A stretch of 64,000 bases of DNA from Geosiphon pyriformis (GCA_016748015.1 JAAOMT010000071.1:262863-326862), one strand, 5' to 3'. Counted from the stretch's first letter, positions 1-11,437 are shown. The notes: a model not told the origin generated them from the sequence alone. Numbers and translations are program-made.

Positions 1-990
1 AAAAGCTTTTTGTTGTTCTTTAGTTCATTTGTATGATATGTTTTTGTTGATAAGATAATTAAGTGGTTTGGCAATTTCTGAGAATCCTTTATAAATTTTT
101 GATAGTAAGAGACTAATCCTACAAATTCTTGTAGTTCTGTGGTATTTCTAGAAGTTTAAAAGTTTTTGACAGCACTGATTGTTCCTGGGTTTGGTTTGAC
201 TCCATCTTTATTAACTATGTGTCCAAGAAAGATCAAGCTTGTTTTTCCAAAGTGACATTTTTCAATGTTTAACTTTAATCCTGCTTTTCATAATCATTGA
301 AAAACTTCTCACAGGTGAATAAGATGGGCTTCAAAGCTTGGTGAATATACATCAGTGTCATCAAGATAGACAACTACTGATTGCCACAAGAATTCTTCAT
401 ATACAACATCTATGAGTTGCTGGAATGTTGCTGGTGTATTGCAGAGTCCAAAAGGCATAACATTGAACTCATAGTTTTCTCCCTGGGTGGTAAATGCTGT
501 TTTGGGTCAGTCTTTTGGGTCTATTTCGACTTGTCAGTATCTACTTTCCAAGTCCAAAGTTGAGAAGAACTTGGCTTTTCTTAAAGCATCTAACATGTCA
601 TCAATTCTTGGAAAAGGGTAGACATCTCCAATTGTCACACTGTTCAATTGGCGATAGTCAACACAAAATCTGATTTTTCCATTTTTCTTTTTGACAAGAA
701 CTACTGGTGAGGCCCAAGGACTTCTTGATGGTTGAATCAATCTGTTATTAAGCATTCTCTGGACTTTTTCTCTGATGAATTGATGACTGGCAGGTGGCAT
801 TCTGTAAGCTTGCTGACGTTTTATTAAAGCATCTCCTGTATGGATTTGATGTTGAATGATATCTGTTTTTCCCAGGTTATTGTTGTCTTTTGCAAATATA
901 TCTGCAAATTCAGCTATCAATTGTTTCAATTGTCTTTGTTGTTGAGGTTCTAAGGAACTCATGTTTTTCTTCCAAAAGATGGTAGTTTTT
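1..990 (-). pseudogene. A1 reverse transcriptase (partial)
   Basis: RNA-dependent DNA polymerase of the Ty3/gypsy type. The segment 534-962 carries the N-terminal fingers (IQHQIHTGDA, SPWASPVVLVKKKNGKIRFC, VDYRQLNSVT, FSTLDLESRY). A TGA that replaces the expected Trp codon follows, after which the same frame continues to the left edge with NVMPFGLCNTPATFQ and the catalytic box VVYLDDTDV at about 360-385. More stops lie near 320-280. A frameshift of one base separates it from the dUTPase frame near 990. The rest of RT and RNase H is off the window. Confidence 0.85.
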
Positions 991-1158
991 AGTGGTGAGA
1001 ATGATATTTGGATTTGGGAGTAGAGTGTGCCTTACAATTTCGATAAAATTAGAGACAATTTGAGGGTTTTCATCTTGAAAAATATTGCTGTGTATGATTC
1101 CAATCTTTAATTTGTTTAATAAGACAATAGAGTAATTATTGGGATTGTAGAATATAAC

Positions 1159-2586
1159 TCAAAATTTTTTCATTTCTTTGGGAATATAAACATTTGAAAT
1201 TGAGATTTCATGTTTCAAACAGATTTGTTCATTGGATTCAAAGATTTGTTGTGTAATAGTGAGTTTTAAGCAAGTGTAAATTTCATAATATTCTCCAAAA
1301 GATGAAATGGTAATTGGTTGGGGAAGTTGAAGAATCTGGTAAGATTCATTTTGTATGTTTACTGACACTGTAAATTGTCCAGTTGAACCAAGATCTTGAG
1401 TTCCTCTTTCACTTTTTCCCAATTGTTCTCTGTTGTTAACTGATTGTAGACCCGAAATTTTGATTAAGGATAGGTAAATTGCTTGAGCAATTTTTTCAGC
1501 ATGTTCAATCTTAAATGGTTTTTCTGTTTCATTCTGCAACATGATGGTAATGTCTCCAGTGTATTCTGCATCTATAACTTCTCTTCTAATATTGATTCTT
1601 TTGCTTGCCAATGATAATCTGGAGGCAATTTGAACCATTGCTCCAGATGGAATTTCAAGAGCGATTTTGAGATTGATTTTTGTCAAAGACTTTGGTTGGA
1701 GAACCAAAGTATCTTTTCCTGGGTATCTTAGGTCATATCCGACATCAATTTCATGTGCTTTTTCTGGTCTGATTCCTTGGCCATGGTTGTCAAAATATTT
1801 AAGTTGTAGAGGTGGTTGCTTTTTAAGGAGATAGATGGGGATGGTTGGTAGTTCTTCTACTAGTTCAAATACTTCAAATTCGATTTCATTTTCATCATTC
1901 TCATTTGGCAGAGGAATGCTAAGAGCATAGCATTCTAAACACCATTGGTCATCACAAGGCATGATGCATTCTTCACACAATTGAATGTTTATTTGCTCTA
2001 ATTGTCGAATTTAAGCTTCTTTGGTCGGATATGTGTGGCTTGCAATTTGGTGATATGTTTCTGTTTCATCTTCATAATCAAATCCAGCTAATTCCATAGT
2101 ATACTCAATGTATTTAGCTTCTTTTATTTGACAGACATCTTCTTGAGTGGCTCCATTGATCAATGCCATTGCTAGGTCAAAAATTATTTCAGCATCATAA
2201 GAGTAGTAGTAAAGTTTATTGAAAGCACTGTTGTATGCTACATCAAATGGTGTTCCTTTTCTAACTTTTTCCAAAATTGATAGAGCATATTGACAGGTTT
2301 GATCACATACTCCTCCTTTCATTGCAACATCAATTCAGTTGTATTCTTCTAGTAACATATTTCCACATGTAAGGCAAGGTGTGTTGTCCCATTTTCCACT
2401 TCTTTTTGGAGATTCAAATCGTTTTCTATGGCATGCTTTGCAAAAGTAACAGGTATGAGTTTCATATTCCTCTTCTGAAGAAATACATGTTCTCATTGAT
2501 GAAAGTTTCTTGTTGTAATCTTTGCATTTGAGTGGAATATAGGGTGGTTGTTTCCATGGTTCTGGTGTAGAATATCTAACTTTCTT
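1159..2586 (-). pseudogene. A1 Cys-rich module and dUTPase domain
   Basis: This continues the protease frame. About 2340-2560 holds a Cys-rich segment (KLSSM, then CYFCKAC, then CLTC). A helical segment follows at 2011-2322, then a four-Cys ribbon CEECIMPCDDQWCLEC at about 1930-1980. Below this is a trimeric dUTPase fold domain with all five motifs in order: EIDVGYDLRYPGKD (about 1740), ASRLSLASKRINI, VIDAEYTGDI, EKIAQAIYL and RGTQDLGSTG (about 1410). The catalytic Asp and Tyr of motif 3 are kept. dUTPase hydrolyses dUTP to dUMP and could limit uracil in the element cDNA (inference). The terminal stop near 1159 is probably premature, since recognisable sequence continues to the RT. Confidence 0.75.
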
Positions 2587-2589
2587 TTA

Positions 2590-3150
2590 TTATCTTGATT
2601 CTTCAAAAATCTCCTGTTCTGTTTCTTCAGCCCAATTAGATATTGATCCAAAAGCCATGTAGGTTTCAGTAAGTGGCATTTTTTTCTTCTCTTCAAATTC
2701 AAATACTGGGGCTTTTTCTGATTGTTTGTTAAAAGTACTACAAGTAGCAGGTACTATGGTGTATTGTCTTTGGTATGAGATTTTTAATTCCTGAGTTTCC
2801 CAGTCCAAGTTTGCATTGGCCTTAAGAAGCCAATTATTTCCGATCAGAGCTTGGTATTGGGGTGCATCCATGACTAGAACTTTGACTGGAATGGTGATTT
2901 CATCAATGGTAAATGGAAAATTGTCAATTTCTCCTACTGGTGTCTTTTTTATACCATCTGCTATAACAATTACAGTTTGGGCTGGTCTGTTAACAGTTCT
3001 TGGAAGCTGTTGTATTAACTGGTAGGTAATAATACTTTCAGCTGATTCACTGTCTAGAATTAGTCGAATGGGTTTTTCTTCTACTGTAGCTTCAGTATAT
3101 ATGGCAATGATAGCTTTTTGTTCATTAGCTGCTGTATTACTAAGCAAGAA
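2590..3150 (-). pseudogene. A1 retropepsin-like protease region
   Basis: Aspartic protease domain in frame with gag. The segment LILDSESAESIITYQLIQQL matches the retropepsin active-site loop, but the expected Asp-Ser-Gly reads Asp-Ser-Glu (GAC AGT GAA), which one G-to-A change from GGA explains. Downstream are the usual beta-strand segments with VPVKVLVMDAPQYQALIG-like spacing. The frame closes with two adjacent stops at 2587-2592 after an acidic tail. With the glycine lost, the protease is probably inactive. Confidence 0.7.
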
Positions 3151-5190
3151 TGGTGATTCATTTGCTTCAAATTCGAATGGGAATATATTTGAAAGGTTGG
3201 CATTTTGGACAATTTGAGCTGGTGAAATAGTGTTGTTGAAAGGGTTTGATCTGGGTGCTGCAACTTCATCTTCAGAAAGTGCAGGTTGTTGAAAATCCGA
3301 TTCTTTTGGTATTGTAAGATAACTGGGTTGAGTGTGATAGTGATTGGGTCTTTGTTGACCAGAATTTCAGAGAACCAACTGGTTATTTGGATTAATTCTG
3401 TTGTTGTTATTCTGAAATTGATTTTGTAATGTGAATTGGTTATGTTGAACCAATCTTCTTGCTGGTACTTGATATTGTTGAGTGAGTGGTATCTGATATT
3501 GCTAAATTGGTAAAGGTTGCTGATATTGTTGTTGAATTGGTTGTGGAGCTGGTTGATAATAGCTGTTTTGAATTTGTGGTCTCGGTAAATAATAAGTTGA
3601 TGGTAGGGGTTGGTAATAAGATTGTTGTGGTAAAGAGTAATGTTGATTACTCCTGTTTTGTTGGTCTCTTTGTAGTTTCCTGCAATCTTGTTTCCAGTGT
3701 CCTGAAATTCCACAATAGTGACAATTTTGAGGTTGGTTGTTGGATGGTGGTCCAAAGTTGTTTTGATTGCATTGCTGTGATAGTTAATATTTTTGTGGTT
3801 GTTGCTGCTGTTGTTGCTGGTTTGTAAAATAGCTTTCAATCTTCTTTGTGAGTTGGTTTATCTTTTCTTCAGCTGCTGAGCTGGTTTTTCCAATAGCCAA
3901 GTTAACAAGTTTGGTGTGATTTGCTTCTTCCATAGCCATTTCATAATTCTTTGCATGTTTAATGGCAGTTGCCAAGTCTGCTAGAGCATGTGGATGGACT
4001 TTTTTAATCAGTTTGTCTTTTAACTCTGCTATAAACTGATCCAGAATTTGAGCAGCAGAATAGTAGTTATTGGTTTCCAATTGTTGAATTTGTCTGAGAA
4101 GTTTGTTAAATCTTCCAAGATAGGTCATAACAGTTTCAAATATTTCTTGTTTGATATTGCGAAAGCGGTTCCTGAGAGTGATAGAGGTGTTGTTGTTGGT
4201 AAATTGTTGTAGAAAAGCATCTTTGAATGCTTGCCAGTTTTCAAATGGTTCTTCTAAATTTTTAAACCATTCTCTTGCTGTTCCTTGGAGAAAGTAGAAA
4301 ATTGCTTTAAGCATTCTTGCTGCAATCCAACCATTTACATCTCCTGCTTTTTAAACTTTGTCGAGCCATTCTTGAGAACTGGTATCATTATCTTTACCTG
4401 TAAATTCTGGAATCTTTGCAATGTAAGCAGTTGCCATTTCCTCTTTGTTTTCTGTGGCTTTTTTTTGTTCTGATTCAGTTTCTTCATTTTCCAAATTTTC
4501 TGAATGATCACTTTCGTTTTCTTGCAAGTATTTAATAATATTGGTGCTTGTTGATATAGGTTCCTGCTGTTGAGTAAGATTTTTAGGTGACTGAAAATCT
4601 TCTGGTCTGGAGAAATGGTTAAGTGGTGAATTTGGTGTTTGTGGTCAAGCAAGTGAAATTGGAAATGGTGTGATAGAAAGTGGTAATTTGACACTGGTTC
4701 TTTGTTCAGGTGTTTGCAAGTGTTTGGCAGTTGTCTTTGGTAGTATTGGAGTGTTTGGTGTGGTTTTTGAGTGTTGTTTCACTTTTTGTTTGCCTTTGTT
4801 GCCTGTTTCTGTTTCTGTTTCTGATTTAAAGTCAAAAGAGTATTTAGACTGTACTGGGTATTTTTCTTTATAATACTTGATAATGTTGTAATTGAGTTCT
4901 TGAAAGTAGGTGGCAAGTGTTTTACTGTTAAGGTCTTCAGTTCCCAATCATGAATAGTGTACTAAATTGTTGTAGAAATTGCTTCTCACTTCTGAAATAT
5001 TGTAATTTCTAAGAAGATAATTGTTGATATGGTTTTCAATGTATTGGTAGAGTGTTCTTTCAACAATTTCAATTCCATCTGGGATGTTGAATCTCTGCTT
5101 GCAATGGGTGTAAATTGACTGATAATACTTTAGAGTTGTTGTGTCTGGTGTGGTTGCCACTTTGAAGTTTGTTGTTGCTGTGTTATTTCT
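3150..5190 (-). pseudogene. A1 gag (capsid and zinc knuckle)
   Basis: Gag structural protein region. One frame runs from near the primer site down into the protease with no net frameshift but with stops near 4948, 4645, 4350, 3784, 3498 and 3365. A capsid-like stretch at about 3850-4420 contains the FLQGTAREWFKNL-type and RNRFRNIKQ segments typical of Ty3/gypsy gag. It is followed by a Gln-rich linker and an intact CCHC knuckle (CHYCGISGHWKQDC, about 3679-3720), then Gln/Pro/Tyr-rich repeats. No convincing start codon is visible: the first in-frame candidates near 5205 are not ATG. Family assignment is firm; exact ends are approximate. Confidence 0.75.
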
Positions 5191-5206
5191 GTGGGAGAGC
5201 ACCAAA

Positions 5207-6215
5207 TGTTACCAGAGGTTTTTGGTCTCTTTTCTTGAATGTTGTAACTGTCTGTTGGTTGCAAATTCACGTTTTTTAGAAGTAGTTGAACCTCCAATAA
5301 CTGAATTTATCTTCAAATTATCTCCTATAATTTGAACTGCTGGGCTTATAAGTGGAATGGCCAATTCCTTGTCAGTTATTTTATGTAGTTATATTGTAGT
5401 AAACGTCAACTCTTTCCCAGGAATTGCTCATCTGGAAGCTCACTAAAAATGTGTAGTTACTTTGCTGTGAAAGTCAACTCTTCTACAGGGATTTTATTTG
5501 TAGACTACCCTAATGATTATAATAAAAAAATAAAAGAAATATAAAAGAAATGTAAAAGAAATTAAATTCTGTTAAGGAAAACATTTTCTATCCAGGCCTG
5601 GAGTCACTAACAGTTTACTGAAATTGGTAGTTAATCAATTTCAAAATGTTAGTTGAGTTTTGGGGATTTTTCAAGTGCAATAATTAAAGAATTTGGTTTT
5701 TCAAATTATTTGATATTTATTTTTTTTTGTGTGTGTAAGAATGGTTCTAAGTGATAAATCTAAAGTAAGATACATTTTTCAGAAGAAAAAAGCTCTTCTT
5801 TTATACAACTTGTTGTAATACTAGTCTATGAACTTGCACTTTTTTTCTTTGCTCAAATTTCGGCAAATTAAAGATATATTTTGATGAACTACCAGTTATT
5901 TTGCTGAACTATTGATTAATTTGGATGAACTATTCATAATTTCGGCGAATTTCTATAAATTTCGGCGAATTTCATATAAATTTCGGCGAATTTGTAAATT
6001 TCGGCAAATTTTAGAATGTTACAAAGTTCAAGATATTGTGTAATTTGATCATCTTACTTTCTGTTGTACTAATTGGATTTTTAATTGAATCGTGATATGT
6101 GATAAATTGATTAAATAATAAGTGATAATTTGGATTGATATTAACATGTTAATTACTGATAGGAATTATAAGAATAATTTTATGCTAATTAATAGCTAAA
6201 ATTCTACTGGTAACA
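5207..6215 (-). repeat. 5' LTR of element A1
   Basis: On the plus strand it begins TGTTACCAGAGG and ends CTGGTAACA, so it has TG...CA ends and short inverted termini. It aligns along its length with the LTRs at 19077-20055 and 27954-28932. A TATA-like sequence (TATAAAA on the minus strand) lies at 5809-5815, upstream of an expected start. The segment 5868-6010 carries repeated copies of AATTTCGGCGAA. Confidence 0.9.
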
Positions 6216-6841
6216 ACAGCAAAAAATTGTCATCAATAGACACATACTATGGCAATGACAAAGAATACTTTATGATAACAAAGTTTTATTGCTGTCTATG
6301 TGTTATAAAACAGTTTGGACACCTGAAAAAACAAGGAAAATGGGATAACAAACCTTGTCTTGCCAGTAGAACTATTTTGCCTGATAAAGAAATATGAAAT
6401 GACATTTTAGGGCAAGGAGGAACATGTGATGAGACATACCAGTATATCATCTTGATAAATGACTGGGTACACAAAGAAACTCCAATCAACAATGCCTGGA
6501 AAAAAGCATTGTGATGGTTGGAAGGATATTTTCACGACAAACATGAAATCTGGAAAATGGCGAGTGCAAAAGCAGATGCCACTACCAGTGAATTATTAGA
6601 AATTAAAAATAACCCACTCTCACTACCTGAACCTGAATATGTCCTCATCTTCAATGTCTTTGGGAACATTGAAGACAATCTGGAAGAATTCCACAAACAT
6701 TACCAATAATTAGCACTCACTAGGGAAGAACAAAAGCAGTGTTTGAAGCAGTTGAATATTCAATTATGTCAACATTGCTTAATTCCCTGTAACTTTTAAT
6801 ATTGTAATAAGTGTGATCTCATTTACAATCCACCACCACAC
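6216..6841 (+). pseudogene. B1 Cys-rich module (degraded)
   Basis: Homologous to the module upstream of dUTPase in B2, B3, A1 and A2, but broken by stops and frameshifts. Readable parts include an IWKMASAKADATTSELLEIK segment at 6548-6607 and, just before 6841, the second half of the Cys ribbon (QHCLIPC then CNKCDLIYN). The function of this module is not known to me. Its paired Cys motifs suggest metal or nucleic-acid binding. Confidence 0.55.
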
Positions 6842-7876
6842 ATGATCTACACAATTCCAGAGAATGACAAACCAATCAACAGCTGTGCATTGGAATCGGA
6901 ATTCACTTTCAATCCCGATTCAAACTTTGACAATAATGATGACAAAAATAATGGTTCCAGCTCTGCTCAATATAGCAATAAAAATAACAACAATTCAAAC
7001 TCTAATTCAAACCCCGAAACATATATCACACTTCCTGATCTTACCAAAGAGCAAGAACTGAAATGGTTCAACGATAACAATGAAAGTATTATACCAAAAT
7101 ATGCACATAATACTGATGCAGAATTTAATCTGAGATATCCAAGAAAAGATCCCATCAAATTGGAACCACATTTGCACACCTGCATTGATTTAAAAATAGT
7201 GCTAGAAATTTCAGTTACAATAATGGTTCAATTAGCATCTAGAAGTAGCTTAGCCAAAAAGGGAATCAATATTAGAAAAGGAATAATTGACACAGGATAC
7301 ATAAAAAATATCATTGTTATGCTACAAAATGATTCAGAAAAAGCATATATTATAAATTCAAATGAAAAAATAGCACAAGCAATATTCTTACCTTTAGTAA
7401 AAATAGCTCAGTTAGTATTAGTGGGAAACAGGGAAGAATTAAGGATTACAGCAAGAGGGATACAAGAATTTGGATCAACAGGTAGAATAGATGTACCAGT
7501 TAATATGGCAGAAAAAAAAATTATTAACAAGGGAGAAATTATTTTCACCCATCAACCAATTTTTATTCCACTATATGACCAGTACATAGTAGTTATAGAA
7601 AGAAAAGTAAAAGATCAAGTGCAGATTTTTGAGACAGAGGCAACACTTTGTGAATCAGGAGAAATTGAATTAGTCAATCTACACATACCAGCCAAGAACC
7701 ACAGTCATATCAAAATTCCCATTTACAACAATACGGAAAATGTCATCAAGATACCAGAAAAAATTATCATTGAACAGTTAACCACTGAAATCAAAGATCA
7801 AGTTCCAGACACCATTCCAGACTTTCCACAACTGTGTGGATATGTGGATATCACATCTCAAACCATATATGGATAA
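6842..7876 (+). CDS. B1 dUTPase-containing polyprotein segment
   Basis: An uninterrupted 344-residue stretch of the B1 polyprotein. Residues 1-65 are an acidic Asn/Ser-rich linker. Residues about 85-225 are a dUTPase domain: HNTDAEFNLRYPRKD (motif 1, drifted), ASRSSLAKKGINI (motif 2), GIIDTGYIKNI (motif 3 with Asp and Tyr present), NEKIAQAIFLPL (motif 4) and ARGIQEFGSTG (motif 5). The remainder, ending near PQLCGYVDITSQTIYG, is conserved between families and links to RT. The start at 6842 is an internal Met, not a proven initiation site: the module upstream is read in the same polyprotein in other copies. It is the longest intact dUTPase stretch in the window. Confidence 0.75.
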   Translation: MIYTIPENDKPINSCALESEFTFNPDSNFDNNDDKNNGSSSAQYSNKNNNNSNSNSNPETYITLPDLTKEQELKWFNDNNESIIPKYAHNTDAEFNLRYPRKDPIKLEPHLHTCIDLKIVLEISVTIMVQLASRSSLAKKGINIRKGIIDTGYIKNIIVMLQNDSEKAYIINSNEKIAQAIFLPLVKIAQLVLVGNREELRITARGIQEFGSTGRIDVPVNMAEKKIINKGEIIFTHQPIFIPLYDQYIVVIERKVKDQVQIFETEATLCESGEIELVNLHIPAKNHSHIKIPIYNNTENVIKIPEKIIIEQLTTEIKDQVPDTIPDFPQLCGYVDITSQTIYG

Positions 7877-9310
7877 GAAAAATGTTATTTGCTCCAATCA
7901 GAATAATTGGAACAAATAAACATAGAAAACTTAAATCCATTACAACATATGCAGCTCAAAATGTTACTCAACAATTTCAATGACATTTTTGCCAGTGAAA
8001 ACAAATTTGGCAGAACTAACATCATTTAACATCAAATTAAGACTGGTGATGCAATGCCAATTAAACAGAGAGCATACAGAATATCACCAGCTAGCTATGC
8101 AATCATTTGTCAAGAAATCAATTGAATGCTTGACAATAGATTAATTCAACCATCAATGAGTTTATGGTCGTCACCAGTGATACTAGTTCATAAAAAAAAT
8201 TGAAAAATCTGCTTTTGTGTGGATTACTGGAAACTGAATGAAGTAACAAAAGAAGACAGCTACCCAACTCCAAAGATACAAGAACTTTTTGATGCTTTTG
8301 AAGAAAATAAATGGTTTTCAACATTAAACTTAGACAGTAGTTACTGGCAAGTAGCCATGAAACCAGAAGACAAAGAAAAAATGGCTTTTACAACTTGAGA
8401 AGAAAATTTTGAATTTGAAGTGATGTCATTTGGTTTAATGAATGCTCCAGCAACATTTCACTGGCTTATAAAAATTGTCTATACTGGATTACTGTGGAAA
8501 TCAGTAGTCATATACTTAGATGACACCAATATGTTCTCAAAAACATTTGATGATTATCTGTATTATCTCCAACAAGTGTTAAAAAGACTAAAAAAAGCCA
8601 GATTAAAGCTAAATACAACCAAATGTTTCTTTAGAAAAACTGAACTCAAGTTTTTGGAACATGTGGTGAGCAAAAACAGAATTAAAACAGATTCAGACAA
8701 GATTGAGATTGTCAAGAACTTTCCAGTACCAAATAATCTCACAGAATTGAGAACATTCTTGAGATTTGCTGGATACTACTGTTGCTTTATCAAAGACTTT
8801 CCCAAAATAGCTCAACTGTTACACCAACTCCAAACAAAGAATACCAAATATAAATAGACAGAAACTCAGCAAGAAGCTTTTGATACATTAAGAAGAAAGC
8901 TTATTCAAGCTCCAGTATTGATCTATTCAGATTATAGCAAGCTATTCATAATTACAACTAATGTATCTGATCAAGTATTAAGAGCAGTATTATCTCAGAA
9001 AGGACAAGATAAACGAGAACATCCAGTAACATATGCCAGTAAAAGCTTAAGTCCAGCCAAAAAGAACTATGGAACTCCAACACTGGAACACTTAGCCATC
9101 TATTGGGCTGTCATTAAGTAAAAAAAATACTTGAGTCAAAAGTTTGATATGTACACTGATCACAAGAGATTGACGTCAATTCAGAAACAAGAATTTGGAA
9201 ATGATTGTCATGCCAAATAGAAAATAAAACTTTTACCATTCAATTATACAGTACATTATAAAAAGAGAAAAAACAATGAAAATACCAACAGTTTGTCATA
9301 AATGAGACAA
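7877..9310 (+). pseudogene. B1 reverse transcriptase and RNase H
   Basis: In frame with the dUTPase segment but broken by stops near 7910, 8030, 8125, 8200, 8396 and 8856. RT motifs are visible: AYRISPAS, a fingers segment, DYWKLNEVTKEDSYPTPKIQ, FGLMNAPATFH and the catalytic VVIYLDDTNMFS (about 8500-8540). RNase H follows at 8918-9180 (PVTYASKSLSPAKKNYGTPTLEHLAIYWAV, then MYTDHKRL). The TGA at 8396 sits where Trp is expected, so it fits a G-to-A mutation. The frame shifts in an A-run near 9330 before the integrase. Confidence 0.85.
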
Positions 9311-9347
9311 ATCTAAAACATTTCAACAAAAAAAAATATAACAAAAG

Positions 9348-10725
9348 ATGAATATACAAAAATACCAACAACTCCAACATTATATAAATACCCAATTGTT
9401 CAAGGAGAAATTATCTCAAAAGGAACAAAACAACATAATACAAAAATCAAAATATTTTATCAATCATCAAAATATACTTTACTGGAAAAACAAAAAAAAT
9501 CCAGATCAACCAATCAGAGTAGTCACAGAACCAGAAAAAGAGACAATATTATTCAACATGCACTCAGATCCAACAGCAGAACATTTTCATAAAGAAGCAA
9601 CCATAGAAAGAACCAAAAAAAGATATTATTGGCCATTAATGTATTCAGATATCATCCAATACATTCAAAATAGTGATGCTTGTCAGAAAAGAGGAGGAAC
9701 AAGACCCAGTAAACCATTAAGACCAATCAAAATAGGACAATTATTTGATCATATTGGGATTAATTTAGTTGGACCATTAACAATCACCAGTAAAGACAAC
9801 AGATATATTGCAGTAGCTATGAACTATCTCACCAAATGGCCAGAAACAAAAGCCATTCAAAGAGCAGATGCAAAATCTGTTGCCAAATTCATTCATCAAA
9901 ATTTGATATGTTGACATAAATGTTCAAAAAAACTATTATCAGATCAAGGAACTCACTTTGTAAATAGAACATTGACAGAATTAAGTCAAAAATTTGGGAT
10001 AAAAAGACCATTATTATCATCATACCATCCACAAACAAATAGGTTAGTTGAAAGATTTAACAGAACATTGTGTGAAGCAATCGCCAAGATCAGTCAAGAA
10101 AACCAGGATAAATGAGATTTGTTTATACCATCAGTATTATTTGCTTATCGGACAATGAAGCAAGACACTATACAAGCAACACTATTTGGATTAATATACA
10201 GTAAAACAGCAACATTACCAGTGGAGATAGAAGTCAACACTTATCCAACAGAACCAATAACTAAAGACAATTTGCAGGAAATGTTGCTAAGAAGAACATA
10301 TAACTTGATGAAAACACTAAAAAACAAACAGTGAAGAGTAGCTAATAATATTCAAAAATCACAGGAAAAACAAAAAGAAAAACATGATAACTAACTATCA
10401 GATAAACCAGTTGAATTCAAGATTAGAGACAAAGTACTTCTATATTGTACTAAGGCAGAAAAACAATGGAGTGGAAAATTTGACCCCAAATAGAATGGAC
10501 CATTTCACATAGAAAAAATTCTTAGAAATAGAGCTTATAAATTAAGATGGAACAACAAAATCTTAGTCAAAGTAATACATAGTGATCAATTGAAATCATA
10601 TTATCATATAGTGTCACCATCTACCAGTAATATTTCACAATTATCAGTACAGTGAATACTAGTCCAACTAGATGAGATTTCACAAGATCTGGAACCAATC
10701 ATAATTATTGGACTAAACACGTAAA
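9348..10725 (+). pseudogene. B1 integrase
   Basis: Retroviral-type integrase. The zinc-binding HHCC region reads NMHSDPTAEHF ... SDACQKRGG; the first Cys of the CxxC pair is Ser here. The catalytic core has HIGINLVGPLTI, where the first Asp is Asn, then LLSDQGTHFVN and the Glu in TNRLVERFNRTL. The C-terminal SH3-like part includes KIRDKVLLYCTKAEKQW (about 10420). Stops at 9912, 10112, 10332 and further on break an otherwise constant frame from 9348. With Asn for the first catalytic Asp the protein would be inactive. Confidence 0.85.
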
Positions 10726-10784
10726 ATTGAACAATAAAAAAAATATATAAAGACATAGTAGACATGACAAAAGACTTTAGAAAA

Positions 10785-11423
10785 ATAGAAATCACTGACA
10801 ATATCCACTTACTAGCACAATAACTTTTCCAACTAATTTAACAACAGAATATAGAAATTACTATCAATCAATAAACCATTTGATACTGAGATACCAGAAA
10901 AATACCCAAATACAAAAGTCAAAGAAAAACAGAAAACACTATTAATAAAATAGTTTTGAAGATAAAATTAGCAATGGAAGAACCAACAAGTGTCACCACA
11001 TATCAAGAGTTGACTAAAGAAACTTGGAAATGATAAATACATGAATTTCCAAAAAACTTTTGCTATTTCCACTTGGAACAACACTTGAATATTCAAAACC
11101 TATACATGGATAAAACAAAATGATTATTTGACACAACAATATTATAACAACTAGAACAGTTTGTGAGAAAAAACAATTTGACTACACAAGCAAGAGCTAT
11201 CTATTAGCTACATACTGGATTTCAAGACAGACCAGAAATCTTACTTTATTCAGAAATAGACTTTATTATAGTTAACCAAATGAGAAAAATAACTAACACC
11301 CAATTTGAAGAATTACATAACAAAATAACTCAAGTAATTCTCGAAAAAGAAGTTCAAAAAATACTCAAAAACAGCAAATTAGAATTAGAAAATTTAGGAA
11401 ATCTTGATGGAGCTTAATATTAA
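10785..11423 (+). pseudogene. B1 extra 3' ORF (unknown, env position)
   Basis: A 213-codon frame with no net indel between integrase and the 3' LTR, homologous to the frames at 38724-39353 (B2), 17458-18096 (B3) and, more distantly, 20024-20743 (A2). Its first codon is ATA where B2 and B3 have ATG, and it holds several stops. Conserved pieces include FPKNFCYFHLEQHLNIQ, FDTTIL, NNLTTQARAIY and a C-terminal NQMRKITNTQFEELHNKI. No signal peptide or membrane segment is seen. I do not recognise the family. Confidence 0.6.
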
Positions 11424-11437
11424 AAAGGAGAGAATAA

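Larger units (their letters stand above)
1..6215 (-). mobile_element. Ty3/gypsy element A1 (3' part beyond the window)
   Basis: A minus-strand LTR retrotransposon whose 5' LTR is at 5207-6215 and whose gag, protease, Cys-rich/dUTPase and RT regions run down to base 1. RNase H, integrase and the 3' LTR lie left of the window. A likely primer-binding site, TGGTGCTCTCCCAC on the minus strand, lies at about 5187-5204, two bases from the LTR. Several in-frame stops and one frameshift near 990 show that it is defective. The right LTR end abuts the interior of element B1, so A1 probably inserted into B1, but the other junction cannot be seen. Confidence 0.85.

Noticed and set aside
3486-3827. Open frame of 113 codons on the plus strand
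   Set aside because: Antisense to the Gln/Tyr/Asn-rich end of A1 gag; Val-rich composition is the reverse complement of those repeats.
5868-6010. Possible CRISPR-like or satellite array
   Set aside because: Units are short, irregular and inside an LTR; no spacer structure and eukaryotic context.
10785-11423. Extra 3' ORF as an envelope gene
   Set aside because: No signal peptide, membrane segment, Cys pairs or glycosylation-rich ectodomain in any copy.
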